From Pseudomonadota bacterium (GTDB lineage Bacteria; Pseudomonadota; Gammaproteobacteria; UBA9214): a stretch of DNA of 64,000 nt. Every line of letters starts with the position of its first letter. Within the stretch, counting starts at the first letter, position 1. A program made the position numbers and the translations under genes. Positions 20,141 through 29,574 of this stretch are shown here, in pieces. Location of the stretch: contig JAWLAI010000002.1 of assembly GCA_041395565.1 (NCBI GenBank), forward strand, positions 248,001 through 312,000, given 5' to 3'. The notes below the pieces were generated by a model. That model saw nothing but the letters and a program-made list of their open reading frames with translations, searched no databases and was not told where the DNA came from.

Positions 20141-20548
20141 ATGTCCCAGATCAATCCGCACAACGATACAGTAAGCAGCGCGGAAACCAGTGCCATCTGG
20201 AAACACCACGTCAGCGTGCCCGACACGCCGGACGGCTTCACGGTGCGTACCGCCTACCCCGGCAATCCCGCCGGCGTGGAAGTCATGCTCGAACGCTGGG
20301 AGGCGGGCAGCAGTGAACCCCCGCACTCGCATCCCGGCGACGACATGACCGTGGTGGTGGCGGGCAGGATGACCGTCAGGTTCTACCTCCGCCGGGGCGA
20401 CGACCTGGTCATCGATGGCGAGCCGCTGGTGCTGAATGCGGGTGACACCGGATACATCCGGGCCGGCAGGATCCACGATGCAAGCTACCTGGATGACTGC
20501 AAGCTGGTCTATGTGCATGACCGGGCCTTCGGGTTCATCCCGGCCTAG
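20141..20548 (+). CDS. Cupin-domain protein
   Basis: A single-domain cupin of 135 residues. The metal-binding motif 1 is visible as ERWEAGSSEPPHSHPGDDMTVVVAG (two His and a following acidic residue, about residues 52-76), and motif 2 falls in GDTGYIRAGRIHDASY. Function cannot be narrowed further; such proteins range from dioxygenases to sugar-binding proteins. The ATG at 20141 follows GTGAGGAGGCC, a strong ribosome-binding site; the ATG at 20087 would add 18 unlikely residues. A lipoprotein esterase gene follows 15 bases later, probably in the same transcript. Confidence 0.85.
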   Translation: MSQINPHNDTVSSAETSAIWKHHVSVPDTPDGFTVRTAYPGNPAGVEVMLERWEAGSSEPPHSHPGDDMTVVVAGRMTVRFYLRRGDDLVIDGEPLVLNAGDTGYIRAGRIHDASYLDDCKLVYVHDRAFGFIPA

Positions 20549-20563
20549 GGCACGAGGCGGCGT

Positions 20564-21565
20564 ATGCTGCCCAGCCGTAATCGATCCCGCCGCTGCGCAC
20601 TGGCGCTGCTGCTGGCCTGCCTGGGCGGATGCAGCGGCAGCGGACAGCGACTCGACCCGCAACAGCCTGCGACGCTCGCGGCGGGCGATCACACCTTCAC
20701 CCTGCAGCAGGGCGATCTGACCCGGCGCTACCATGTCCATGTTCCTCCGCGGCGCGACGAGCGGCCACTGCCGCTGCTGCTGGCGCTGCACGGCGGGGGT
20801 GGCAGCGGCCGGCAATTCCAGCGCGAGAACGCGCTCGACCCGGTCGCCGACCGGGAAGTGTTCCTGGCGGTCTACCCGGACGGGACCGGCCCGTTGCGGG
20901 AGCGCCTGCTGACCTGGAATGCCGGCACGCATTGCTGCGGCTGGGCGCGGGCGCACGCGGTCGACGACAGCGGCTTCCTGGCCGCCGTCCTCGACGACCT
21001 GGCCGCACGCATCCCCTTCGACACGGGGCGCGTCTACGTGACCGGACATTCCAACGGCGCCATGATGGCCTACCGCTTCGCTGCCGAATATGCCGAACGT
21101 GTGGTGGCGATCGTGCCGGTAGCCGGTGCCATGGATCTCGCGACCTTCAATCCCGCACGGCCGGTCGCCGTACTCCATATCCATAGTACGGACGACCCGC
21201 GCGCCCTGTACGAGGGCGGACTCGGCCCCAGCTTTCCGGGTACCGATCAACGCGTCGAGCACCAGCCGGTGACCAGCGGGCTGGCACGCTGGGCGGCGTA
21301 CAATGGTTGTGAGCCGCAGCCGCAGGTACTCGACACCCGTGCCGGCAGCGGGACGAATGCCGGGCAGGACCTGACGCATCTCGTCTACCGCGGCTGCCGT
21401 CCGGACGGGGCGGTGGAACACCTGCGCCTGAGTGGCAGCGGTCACGGCTGGCCGGGCGTTACGGCGCCGCGGTGGCGGCAACGACTGCTGGGACCACCCA
21501 CCACGCTGGTCGATGCATCCGCAGCGGCCTGGCAATTCGCCGCGCGTTTCGTCCGCGACAGGTGA
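20564..21565 (+). CDS. PHB-depolymerase/LpqC-family esterase lipoprotein
   Basis: The product is 333 residues with a lipoprotein signal ending in LACLGGC (Cys about 23). The alpha/beta-hydrolase core includes the oxyanion-hole segment LLALHGGGGSG (about 69), the nucleophile Ser in VTGHSNGAMMAYRFA (about 160) and a C-terminal SGSGHGWPG supplying the histidine. This is the poly(3-hydroxybutyrate) depolymerase/feruloyl-esterase type (LpqC), often with broad ester substrates. Lipid anchoring places it in the envelope. It follows the cupin gene closely. Confidence 0.88.
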   Translation: MLPSRNRSRRCALALLLACLGGCSGSGQRLDPQQPATLAAGDHTFTLQQGDLTRRYHVHVPPRRDERPLPLLLALHGGGGSGRQFQRENALDPVADREVFLAVYPDGTGPLRERLLTWNAGTHCCGWARAHAVDDSGFLAAVLDDLAARIPFDTGRVYVTGHSNGAMMAYRFAAEYAERVVAIVPVAGAMDLATFNPARPVAVLHIHSTDDPRALYEGGLGPSFPGTDQRVEHQPVTSGLARWAAYNGCEPQPQVLDTRAGSGTNAGQDLTHLVYRGCRPDGAVEHLRLSGSGHGWPGVTAPRWRQRLLGPPTTLVDASAAAWQFAARFVRDR

Positions 21566-21652
21566 GGGACATGCCGCGCCACTGAGCTGCGCTCAAGCAC
21601 CATTACCGGCCGTCCCGCCGCAGACAAAGGTCCCGGCCCGGGGCCACGCCAG

Positions 21653-22708
21653 TCACGGTTCCTCCAATCCTTCCAGCCCCATGCTGCGGACACGCCGGCG
21701 CCACAGGCGGCGGGCATGCGCCTGCAGATCCGGGGTCCGGTCGCCCTCGTCGACGATCTCGAGTCCCAGCAGCGTCTCGAGTAGGTCTTCCAGGGTGACC
21801 AGGCCGACCAGGCTGCCGTATTCGTCGACGATGATCAGCATATGCGCCCGTTGCTGCAGGAAGGCCTCGAATGCCTGTGCCACGGATATGGAGGCCGGCA
21901 GTGCGCGCAGCTCGCGGCGGTAAGCGGACAGCGGGGTGTCGGTATTACCGCGCGCCTGTGCCAACAGCAGGTCGCTGCGCAGCACGAAGCCGTTCAGGTG
22001 TTCGGGATCGTCCCGGTAGATCGGAATGCGGGAAAACCGCTGCTGCCCGTGCTTCCAGAAATACGCCGCCACCGGCAGCTCTTCCGGCAGCGCGAATATG
22101 ACCGGGCGCGGCGTCATCACCGCGGTTATCCGGATCTCACGCAGTCGCAGCAGGTTCTTGAGCACCCGGGTCTCGTCGCGGGCGAGCAGGCCCTCGCCGG
22201 CACTGATCTCTGCCATGGCCGCCAGCTCGTCGCGATTGAAACCGGTCAGTACCGGTCCGTGGGACAGGCCGCGCGTGATCAGTTCCGCCAGCAGCACGAA
22301 CGGATAGAGCATCCAAATCAGCAACTGCAGCAGGTAGGCGGTGGCCGGTGCCAGCTGCTTCCAGTAGTGGGCCCCGAGTGTCTTGGGAATGATCTCGGAG
22401 AAGATCAGGATCAGCAGGGTCAGTACCGCCGAGGCGAGCCCGACCCAGGCGTTGCCGAATACCACTGCCGCCTGGGCACCGGCGCCGGCGGCACCGATGG
22501 TATGGGCGATGGTATTCAGCGTCAGGATTGCCGCCAGCGCCCGGTTGATCTCCGCCTTCATGCGCCCGAGCAGCAGCCCGGAGCGGCGTCCCTCCCGCTG
22601 CAGCAGGGTAATGTAGGGCGTGTTCACGCTGAGTATGACCGCCTCGGCGACCGAACACAGAAACGAGAATCCCAGCGCGACCAGCACATATACGGTCAGC
22701 AATACCAT
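21653..22708 (-). CDS. DUF21/CBS-domain membrane protein (CNNM/HlyC-CorC family)
   Basis: The product is 351 residues. The N-terminal DUF21 transmembrane domain (about 1-170; FSFLCSVAEAVILSVN, then SEIIPKTLGAHY) belongs to the CNNM/CorB family linked to Mg2+ or Co2+ efflux. It is followed by two CBS motifs (ITAVMTPRPVIFALPEE and SISVAQAFEAFLQQRAHMLIIVDEYGSLVGLVTLEDLLETLLG). The C-terminal CorC/HlyC domain found in longer members is absent, the protein ending shortly after CBS2 with a basic tail. No other transport genes are adjacent. Confidence 0.9.
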   Translation of the reverse strand: MVLLTVYVLVALGFSFLCSVAEAVILSVNTPYITLLQREGRRSGLLLGRMKAEINRALAAILTLNTIAHTIGAAGAGAQAAVVFGNAWVGLASAVLTLLILIFSEIIPKTLGAHYWKQLAPATAYLLQLLIWMLYPFVLLAELITRGLSHGPVLTGFNRDELAAMAEISAGEGLLARDETRVLKNLLRLREIRITAVMTPRPVIFALPEELPVAAYFWKHGQQRFSRIPIYRDDPEHLNGFVLRSDLLLAQARGNTDTPLSAYRRELRALPASISVAQAFEAFLQQRAHMLIIVDEYGSLVGLVTLEDLLETLLGLEIVDEGDRTPDLQAHARRLWRRRVRSMGLEGLEEP

Positions 22709-22879
22709 GCCGCCGCATTATACCTGCATTGCGGCCAGCGCCGGCCGGCGCGGCTGCCGGACCGGGGCCGGTAGCGGAGCTGGCCCGCAGGCGTTGCGCC
22801 ATGGCTGAATGTGAACCGCGTCCGCCCAGCGTCCGCAACGGCGCGCTAGAGTGGCCGGGTACTGCCTGCCGGAGAGACC

Positions 22880-23425
22880 ATGCGCCCCAACACCGCCATC
22901 CTGCTGATACTGCTGCTGCCGGCGTTTGCGCCGACTGCCGCTGGCGGTGGCCTGCACCTGGAGCTGTTGCAGTGCTGGCGCGCTGCGCTGACCGGCGGCG
23001 TGCCTTGCCGCACGGACGGGCGCGCGCCGGCTGCCGCGGGCACGGCGCTCACGACCGGCCAGGCCATATCCACGGGTGCGGCAGCCGGTGCGCGGCGGAC
23101 CGTGGTGTATCCCGGCGGCACCGGCTTCACTGTGGGCGAGGACCCCGGCAGCCAGCGGCAATACCGGCAGGGTGATGTCATCCGCTACTACAGCGTACTC
23201 GACAACGGCGGCGGAGTGGAAACCGGCACGGAAAGCGACGCATATCCGCTGCTCTCCGGTAGCGCGTCCGTCCTGCCGCTGAACGATCTCGCGCGCGGCG
23301 TCGGGGGCGTCCCAGCCGGACGCGACGAGCGGTCCCGCGACGCAGCGACAGCGCATCCGCGCTGGCCAGCGGCTGCCGGTCTGGAAGCATGGCGGCGCGG
23401 CGGTAACAGGCCAAGCCGCCCGTAG
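22880..23425 (+). CDS. Small secreted hypothetical protein
   Basis: The product is 181 residues with a clear signal peptide (MRPNTAILLILLLPAFAPTAAG) and two cysteines (QCWRAAL and VPCRTDG) near the mature N-terminus. The middle (YPGGTGFTVGEDPGSQRQYRQGDVIRYYSVLDNGGGVETG) looks like a beta-rich periplasmic domain. The last 45 residues are low-complexity, Arg/Ala/Gly-rich, and may be non-conserved. A GGAGAG ribosome-binding site lies 8 bases before the ATG. I do not recognise the family. Confidence 0.65.
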   Translation: MRPNTAILLILLLPAFAPTAAGGGLHLELLQCWRAALTGGVPCRTDGRAPAAAGTALTTGQAISTGAAAGARRTVVYPGGTGFTVGEDPGSQRQYRQGDVIRYYSVLDNGGGVETGTESDAYPLLSGSASVLPLNDLARGVGGVPAGRDERSRDAATAHPRWPAAAGLEAWRRGGNRPSRP

Positions 23426-23480
23426 CCGGGGGCGGACGCCCCCCGTGACAGCAGCGCGATCGAACTTCCAAGCCGAGGCG

Positions 23481-26105
23481 TCAGCCGCGCTGTTCCACGA
23501 CGACGGCGGTCTCCTCGTCGCACAGCCCCCCGCACATGAACCGGGCCGGCAACTGCGGGAAGGCGCTGATGATCGACACCAGCAGGCTCGCGAAGTAGGG
23601 GACCGACTGGACCAGCAGCACGATGATCCACAGCAGCAGATCGAGCATGCCCGCACCGCTCTTCCAGGCAATCGTGCCTGCTGCCAGCCACAGGGCAAGC
23701 GCGAACAGCGTTTCCTCGCGGGCCGACATCAGGGCACGCCAGAGCGCGCTGGTCCGTTCCATCTTGGGTGTGCGCAGAAACGGTCGTGACCGGGTCACCA
23801 GTCCCAGCCAGATCGCGCGCGCGATGGTGTGCGACAGGGACAGGCCGGCGAGCGCAGCCGCCAGAGTCTGGCGCAGGGTGCCGACGATACGCACACCGCG
23901 ATACAGATAGAAAACCTTCGCCATCTTGAAACAAAACAGCACCAGCGGAAGAATTGAGAAGATGATCAGCGGCGGATCGAGCGACAGCGGCTCGAACACC
24001 ATGGCGAACGACCAGAACAGTGCCGCGAAGTTGAACAGCAGGTTGACCCCGTCTGCGATCCAGGGCAGCCAGCCGGCAATGAAGTGGTAGCGCTGCCCGG
24101 CGGTCAGCCTGCTCTTCACCAGGCCGAGCAGGTCGCCCGCATGGTGACGCATGATCTGCATCGAGCCATAGGCCCAGCGGAAGCGCTGGTTGCGGTAGCC
24201 GCTGAAGGTGTCCGGCATCAGGCCCTTGCCGTAACTGCGCGGGATGTACATTGCCTGGTGACCTTGACGCAGGATCAGCAGGCCGAGTTCGGCGTCCTCG
24301 GTGATGCACCACTCGCTCCAGCCACCGACTTCCTCCAGCGCCGTCCTGCGCACCAGTGTCATGGTGCCATGCTGGATGATCGCATTACGGTCATTGCGCG
24401 TGATCATGCCGATGTAGAAGAAGCCGCGGTACTCCGCGTAGGACATGGCCTTGAAGGCATTGTCGCCGGCATCGCGATAGTCCTGCGGCGCCTGCACGAT
24501 GGCGATTCCTGGCTGCCCGAACTGCGGCATCAGGTCCCGCAGCCAGTTCGGGGCTACCACGTAATCGCTGTCGATTACCCCGATCACCTCGGCCTCGGGC
24601 GCGGTGTGCCGCAGCGCGAAGTTGAGCGCCCCCGATTTGAAGCCAGCCAGGGGATCGACGTGAAAGAAGCGGAAGCGCGGACCCAGCGCCTGACAATGCG
24701 CCTCCACCGGCTGCCAGACGGCCGGATCCTTGGTATTGTTGTCGATCACCAGCACTTCGAAGCGGGGATAATCCAGCCGCGCCAGCGCATCGAGCGTTTC
24801 GATCAGCATCTCCGGCGGCTCGTTATGCGCCGGCACGTGAATGGATACCAGCGGCAGGTCCGTGTCGTCGGCCGGCAGCGGTATGAACAGGCGCCGCCGC
24901 TCCCTGGCCCAGAGGGCCTCGGCCCATTCGTGCGCCTCCACCAGCACCACGATGATGACGCCGATCATGCCGATCAGCATCAGCACCCCGACCAGGATGG
25001 CGCTCCAGGAGAGGTACTGCTGCAGGTAGCGGTAGACGATGAGCACGGCCGCGGTGGCCATGACATAGGCCACGATGGCGAGGAAGCCGCGACCGCGCGA
25101 ATTCAGCGAGATCGCATCCGTCAGCAGCAGGGTGAAGGTGATCATCGCGATCACCACGGAGATTCCAGCCAGCAGGCGCCACTCCGGTATTTCCACGATC
25201 GGTTCGGTGAAGGTGAACTTCGGTTTCCGCAGGACGTCGTAAACCCCCCAGTAGGCGCCGACCGCGCCTTCGACCTGCTTTTTCCAGGGCTGGTCGAAGG
25301 CTTCCATGACGTAGTAGATGTAGTTGTTCTCGGCGGCCACTTGCAGGAACCGGCGCAGGAACGTGGCCTCGTTGGCCTCCGAGGCCACGGCGCCGCCGCG
25401 GATCCGGCCGTTGCTGGGCCAGCCCACTTCCGAGATCACGATCGGTTTGCCGGGGTAAGCCGCCGCAAGCTCCCGGTAGCGGCGCACGACGTAGTCGACG
25501 GCCATATCCAGCGGTATGTTCTCCCAGTAGGGCAACAGGTGCACCGCGATATAATCGACATGGTTGACCAGTTCGGGATACTTGAGCCAGATATGCCAGG
25601 GTTCCGCGGTACTGACCGGTACATGCAGCTTGCCACGCACGTAATCCAGGTAGCCGGTTAGCTCCGCAAGCGGCAGGTCGTTGCGCAGCAGGGACTCGTT
25701 GCCAACGATGACCCGGACCACGTTGCGGCGATTCTTGTCAGCCACCTGCACCAGCTGCTCCACTTCCTTGCGGCTGCGCTCGCGACGGCCGTCGACCCAC
25801 GCGCCCAGTGCCACGTTGAGGCCGTACTTGCGCGCCAGCGCGGGCACCTCGGCCAGCGCACCTTCGAGGGTATAGGTACGCACGGCATTGGTCTTGCCGG
25901 CCAGCAGGGCAAGGTCGGCGTCGATCTCCTCGACGGTCGGATTGATCTGCTTGAGCGGATCGTGGTGCAGCCGCATGGGCGAGAACGAGAATCCCTGGAT
26001 GACCGCAGGCCATGCCGGCTCCTGCTCCGGGCGATTGAGCAGTGCCCACATGCTGACGGTGATGGCCGCGATTACCGCAGCGATTATGAGATTGGTCCGG
26101 GTCAT
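23481..26105 (-). CDS. GH17-GT2 fusion: processive beta-1,3-glucan synthase-like enzyme
   Basis: The product is 874 residues. After one N-terminal membrane anchor (6-24), a glycoside hydrolase family 17 domain (about 35-300) keeps both catalytic acids, Glu137 in VGNES and Glu226 in ISEVGWPS. Three or four transmembrane helices (about 312-392) follow. A family 2 glycosyltransferase domain then carries DSD (512-514), TED (602-604) and the QRFRW product-channel motif (640-644). Four or more C-terminal helices complete a BcsA-like topology. This architecture matches NdvB-type proteins making beta-1,3 or cyclic glucans in Pseudomonas and Bradyrhizobium, where the GH17 part is thought to act as a transglycosylase. 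There is no partner operon; the FIST gene upstream is divergent. Confidence 0.9.
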   Translation of the reverse strand: MTRTNLIIAAVIAAITVSMWALLNRPEQEPAWPAVIQGFSFSPMRLHHDPLKQINPTVEEIDADLALLAGKTNAVRTYTLEGALAEVPALARKYGLNVALGAWVDGRRERSRKEVEQLVQVADKNRRNVVRVIVGNESLLRNDLPLAELTGYLDYVRGKLHVPVSTAEPWHIWLKYPELVNHVDYIAVHLLPYWENIPLDMAVDYVVRRYRELAAAYPGKPIVISEVGWPSNGRIRGGAVASEANEATFLRRFLQVAAENNYIYYVMEAFDQPWKKQVEGAVGAYWGVYDVLRKPKFTFTEPIVEIPEWRLLAGISVVIAMITFTLLLTDAISLNSRGRGFLAIVAYVMATAAVLIVYRYLQQYLSWSAILVGVLMLIGMIGVIIVVLVEAHEWAEALWARERRRLFIPLPADDTDLPLVSIHVPAHNEPPEMLIETLDALARLDYPRFEVLVIDNNTKDPAVWQPVEAHCQALGPRFRFFHVDPLAGFKSGALNFALRHTAPEAEVIGVIDSDYVVAPNWLRDLMPQFGQPGIAIVQAPQDYRDAGDNAFKAMSYAEYRGFFYIGMITRNDRNAIIQHGTMTLVRRTALEEVGGWSEWCITEDAELGLLILRQGHQAMYIPRSYGKGLMPDTFSGYRNQRFRWAYGSMQIMRHHAGDLLGLVKSRLTAGQRYHFIAGWLPWIADGVNLLFNFAALFWSFAMVFEPLSLDPPLIIFSILPLVLFCFKMAKVFYLYRGVRIVGTLRQTLAAALAGLSLSHTIARAIWLGLVTRSRPFLRTPKMERTSALWRALMSAREETLFALALWLAAGTIAWKSGAGMLDLLLWIIVLLVQSVPYFASLLVSIISAFPQLPARFMCGGLCDEETAVVVEQRG

Positions 26106-26324
26106 CGTGCGCAGGAAACCTGCCGCTGGGCTATCCCGCAGTCAGGAAGCGATATTCTTGGTGGCGGGATGGTATCCCAAAGCGCAAGCAACTGTCGACA
26201 ATTCCCCGGCTGGGGACCGCGAAATGACGCGGCTGGGGGAAGCGCCGCGACCCGGCTCGCCCCGGCAGCCGGCTTACTGCGGGTTTGGCAGGCGGCGGCC
26301 CGTTTGATCAAGTAGAATGTCTGC

Positions 26325-27455
26325 ATGAGCGAGCACGCTTTCAGCGCGGCATGTGCGACAGGGCAGGACTGGCAGGCAGTGGTTGCAGCACTGCTGGCGG
26401 CTCCCGGCATGCAGCGCAACGGCGCAGGCCCGGGATTCATCTACGTGACCGATCCGCTGGCACCGGACCTCGCTGCCATCCTCGAGGCACTGCGCGCGGG
26501 CACGGGCGTGCGCGACTGGGTGGGGAGCGTCGGCAGCGCGATCTGCGCCACCGGCCGGGAGATCTACGACGTCCCGGCGGCCGCCGTCCTCGTCGCGGAC
26601 TTCCCGCCGGACAGCTACCGCCTGATACCCGCAGGCATCCACGCCCTCACCGACATGCTGACGCGGCAACAGGCCTGGTTGCAACAGCGGCAGGTCCATT
26701 TTGGCGTGGTGCACGGTGATCCGCGCGACCGCCACATATCCCAGCTCGTCGACTCCCTGTCGGCCCAGCTCGACCCCGGCTTCCTGGTCGGTGGCCTGTC
26801 ATCGGCAGCCAGCGACGACGCGCTGCTCCAGGTGGCCGGCGCTATCCAGCACGGCGGCCTGTCCGGCGTGCTGATGTCCACGGAGGTGGCTGTCGTCAGC
26901 GGGTTGACGCAGGGCTGCACCCCGCTGCCGCAGCGGCATGTCATCACGAAATGCCAGGGCAACGTACTCGCGGAACTCGATCACCGTCCCGCGCTCGACG
27001 TCTTCCGGGAAGACATCGGCGAGGTCATGGCACGCGACCTGTCCCGCGTCGCCGGCTACATCTTCGCCGGCATCCCGGTGCCGGGTTCGGACACCGGCGA
27101 TTATCTGGTCCGCAACCTGATCGGCATCGATCCGCACGAGCGGCTGCTGGCCATCGGCGACAACCTCGAGGAAGACGCCGCGCTGCTGTTCTGTCGCCGC
27201 GACGGTGCCGCCGCGCGCCAGGATATGCAACGCATGCTGGACGATCTGAAGCGGCGCGCGCCGGGTGACATCCGCGGGGGGCTCTATTTCAGCTGCCTGG
27301 GACGCGGTCGGCACCAGTTCGGCGAGGATTCCGCGGAACTGCAGATGATCCGTGACACGCTGGGGGAATTTCCGCTGGCCGGCTTCTTCGCCAACGGGGA
27401 GATCTCGCACAACCGGCTGTATGGCTATACCGGTGTGCTGACCCTGTTTGTCTGA
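26325..27455 (+). CDS. FIST-domain signal-transduction protein
   Basis: The product is 376 residues, containing a FIST_N domain (about 35-210; WVGSVGSAICATG, then FLVGGLSSA and LSGVLMSTEVAVVSGLTQGCTPL) and a FIST_C domain (about 225-365; NLIGIDPHERLLAIGDNLEEDAALLFCRRDG, then GGLYFSCLGRGRH and LAGFFANGEISH). FIST proteins are thought to sense small ligands such as amino acids. They often pair with histidine kinases or methyl-accepting proteins, but none is adjacent here. It is cytoplasmic with no signal peptide. Confidence 0.9.
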   Translation: MSEHAFSAACATGQDWQAVVAALLAAPGMQRNGAGPGFIYVTDPLAPDLAAILEALRAGTGVRDWVGSVGSAICATGREIYDVPAAAVLVADFPPDSYRLIPAGIHALTDMLTRQQAWLQQRQVHFGVVHGDPRDRHISQLVDSLSAQLDPGFLVGGLSSAASDDALLQVAGAIQHGGLSGVLMSTEVAVVSGLTQGCTPLPQRHVITKCQGNVLAELDHRPALDVFREDIGEVMARDLSRVAGYIFAGIPVPGSDTGDYLVRNLIGIDPHERLLAIGDNLEEDAALLFCRRDGAAARQDMQRMLDDLKRRAPGDIRGGLYFSCLGRGRHQFGEDSAELQMIRDTLGEFPLAGFFANGEISHNRLYGYTGVLTLFV

Positions 27456-27500
27456 GCAGTACCGCTGGCCGGCTGGTGCCGGAACCCATCGCGTCGCTGT

Positions 27501-27534
27501 CCGCGGCCGCGGGGAATTATGAGATAGGATCTAG
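27501..27534 (-). repeat. CTAG-ended dispersed repeat, copy 3 (supplies a stop codon)
   Basis: A perfect palindrome CCGCGGCCGCGG (27501-27512) is followed by GGAATTATGAGATAGGATCTAG. The TAG inside CTAG (27531-27534) is the stop codon of fpr on the minus strand. Copies 1 and 3 differ at three or four of the conserved bases. All three copies share orientation and position relative to a minus-strand gene. Confidence 0.6.
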
Positions 27535-28280
27535 GTCTTCCAGTACTGCTCGGTCGTAATCTGGCCGGGTTCGCGCCGGCGGTTCTTCTTCATGCCACGC
27601 GCCTCCAGCACGCGCTGGGTATCGGCCACCATGTCCGGATTGCCGCAGATCATGACCTGGGAGGTCGTGGCAGCCAGTGCCAGGCCGGCACGCTGCTCGA
27701 GCGCGCCGCTCTCCAGCGCTGCCGTGATGCGTCCGCGCACGGCGAAGCCGGTGTCCTCGCGGCTGACGAAGGGAATGTAGCTGAGCTGCTGCGGGTGGGC
27801 CGCGCGCAGTGCCTCGATCTGGTCCCGGTAGGTCAGTTCCGGCAGATAACGCACCGCGTGCACCAATACGAGGTGGCGGAACTGATGCCAGGCCTGAGCG
27901 GTCGCCAGGATGGAAAGAAACGGTCCGATCGCGGTACCGGTGGACAGCATCCACAGCACGTCCGCGGCCGGCACTTCGTCGAGCACGAAGAAGCCGGCGC
28001 TGCGCGGCGAGATCAGGACCCGGTCGCCGGGCCCGAGTGCGACCAGTCGCGCGGTGAGCGGCCCGTCCGGGACACGCACGAAGCAGAATTCCAGCAGCGG
28101 CTCATCCGGCCCGTTCACGAACGAGTAGGGACGCGCGACCAACTCGCCTTCGAGTTCCAGCGCCAGCCGGGTGAACTGGCCGGCCCGGAATGGCGGGATG
28201 TCTGCCTGCAACCGGAGTGAGTACAGCGTGTCGGTCCAGCGCCGCAGGCTCACGACACGGCCTTCGACCCAGTCTGCCAT
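27531..28280 (-). CDS. fpr: Ferredoxin/flavodoxin-NADP+ reductase
   Basis: The product is 249 residues, matching bacterial Fpr. The FAD domain has the ARPYSFVNGPDEPLLEFCFVRVPDGPLT block (R-x-Y-S and flavin-phosphate contacts, about 50-77). The NADP domain has WMLSTGTAIGPFLSIL (about 110) and ATTSQVMICGNPDMVADTQRVLEARG. Escherichia coli Fpr ends in an aromatic -HYW, which stacks near the flavin; here the end is EQYWKT, and the stop that follows is the TAG of the dispersed repeat. The two extra residues therefore probably arose with the repeat. Reduces ferredoxin or flavodoxin for biosynthesis and redox defence. Confidence 0.93.
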   Translation of the reverse strand: MADWVEGRVVSLRRWTDTLYSLRLQADIPPFRAGQFTRLALELEGELVARPYSFVNGPDEPLLEFCFVRVPDGPLTARLVALGPGDRVLISPRSAGFFVLDEVPAADVLWMLSTGTAIGPFLSILATAQAWHQFRHLVLVHAVRYLPELTYRDQIEALRAAHPQQLSYIPFVSREDTGFAVRGRITAALESGALEQRAGLALAATTSQVMICGNPDMVADTQRVLEARGMKKNRRREPGQITTEQYWKT

Positions 28281-28450
28281 TAGACAAGGTCCGTGCAGGC
28301 GCCGGAAGCGCCGCCGACTACCCCATGGAGATCATGCATTTTGCCGCTTCACCCGCTGTCGTCACATGCCTTATCATAGCGCAAATCACGACAGCCCCGC
28401 GGCAGGCAGTGGGGCTGCTGCAGCCCGATCCGGACACACGACTCCGACAC

Positions 28451-28642
28451 ATGCAACAGCCATCAACCTGGGAAATGCTGCTGCTCGGCGTACTGGTACT
28501 GCTGGTGCTGTGGTGGATGGGGCCCGGCATCAAGGCAACCCTGGAGCGCAGCCGCCAGGCCGAGAACCGCGACTGGGCCGGCTTCCTGCTGCCCATCGCA
28601 CTGGTGGTGCTGTTCGTTCTGTTGCTGATCAAGCTGGTCTGA
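28451..28642 (+). CDS. Small membrane protein (63 aa), unknown
   Basis: The product has 63 residues: two hydrophobic helices (MLLLGVLVLLVLWWMG and FLLPIALVVLFVLLLIKLV) around a charged loop (KATLERSRQAENRDW). The stop lies one base before the ATG of yadG, which implies translational coupling. The loop-and-helix layout is common in small proteins encoded next to ABC exporters, but I cannot name a family. The ATG at 28451 is chosen because the upstream frame is Arg-rich nonsense. Confidence 0.65.
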   Translation: MQQPSTWEMLLLGVLVLLVLWWMGPGIKATLERSRQAENRDWAGFLLPIALVVLFVLLLIKLV

Positions 28643-28644
28643 GC

Positions 28645-29574
28645 ATGACACCTGCACTGTCGATCCGCGATCTGCGCAAGATCTACAAGGGTGGGCTGGT
28701 CGCCCTGAAGGGCGTCAGCCTGGATGTCGCGCAGGGCGATTTCTTCGCGCTGCTGGGCCCCAACGGTGCCGGCAAGACCACGCTGATCGGGATCGTGGCC
28801 TCGCTCGTGAACCGCAGCGCCGGGTCGGTCGCCATCTTCGGCCACGATATCGCACGGGAACCGGCCGCCGCGAAGGCCTGCCTCGGGCTGGTGCCGCAGG
28901 AATTCAATTTCAACATGTTCGAGCCGGTGGTCGAGGTGGTCGCGAACGCCGCCGGCTACTACGGCATTCCGCGCGGCGAGGCGTTCCGGCGCGCCGAGAA
29001 ATACCTGAAGCATCTGGACCTGTGGGACAAGCGCCGGGTGATGGCGCGCAACATCTCCGGCGGCATGAAACGCCGGCTGATGATCGCGCGCGCCCTGGTG
29101 CACGAACCGCGGCTCCTGATCCTGGACGAACCGACCGCCGGCGTCGACATCGAGATCCGCCGCTCGATGTGGCGCTTCCTGCGCGAGATCAACCAGGCTG
29201 GCACCACCATCATCCTCACCACGCATTACTTGGAAGAGGCGGAAAGCCTGTGCCGAAATATCGCCATCATCGACGAGGGGGAGCTGATCAGCAATACCAG
29301 CACCAAGCAGCTGCTCAACACCCTGCACAAGGAAACCTTCATCCTGGATGTCGAGCAACCGCTGCAGCGGGCGCCGCTGCTGCGGCAGCACCGGGTGCAG
29401 CTGCTGGACGAACATACCCTGGAAGCCGAGATCTATCGCAATGAAACGATCAACACCCTGTTCGCCGAACTGACGGAGCAGGGCATCCGGGTACTGAGCA
29501 TGCGCAACAAGACCAACCGGCTGGAGGAACTGTTCATGCGCCTGGTGGAAAACGGCGGCGGGGAACAGCCATGA
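28645..29574 (+). CDS. yadG: ABC exporter ATP-binding protein, YadG type
   Basis: The product is 309 residues. Walker A is GPNGAGKTT (about 38-46), the Q loop is VPQEFNF, the signature is NISGGMKRRLMIARAL (LSGG-like, about 139-154), and Walker B plus the D loop is LLILDEPTAGVD. The switch His is in TTHYLEEAESL. The C-terminal 90 residues form the DrrA-type regulatory tail of ABC-2 exporters. It pairs with the permease gene, which overlaps by 4 bases (ATGA). The Escherichia coli YadGH substrate is unknown. Confidence 0.93.
   Translation: MTPALSIRDLRKIYKGGLVALKGVSLDVAQGDFFALLGPNGAGKTTLIGIVASLVNRSAGSVAIFGHDIAREPAAAKACLGLVPQEFNFNMFEPVVEVVANAAGYYGIPRGEAFRRAEKYLKHLDLWDKRRVMARNISGGMKRRLMIARALVHEPRLLILDEPTAGVDIEIRRSMWRFLREINQAGTTIILTTHYLEEAESLCRNIAIIDEGELISNTSTKQLLNTLHKETFILDVEQPLQRAPLLRQHRVQLLDEHTLEAEIYRNETINTLFAELTEQGIRVLSMRNKTNRLEELFMRLVENGGGEQP

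Noticed and set aside
24084..25661. 525-codon plus-strand frame inside the GH17-GT2 gene
   Set aside because: His/Gln/Arg/Val-rich shadow; the minus strand has both catalytic domains intact.
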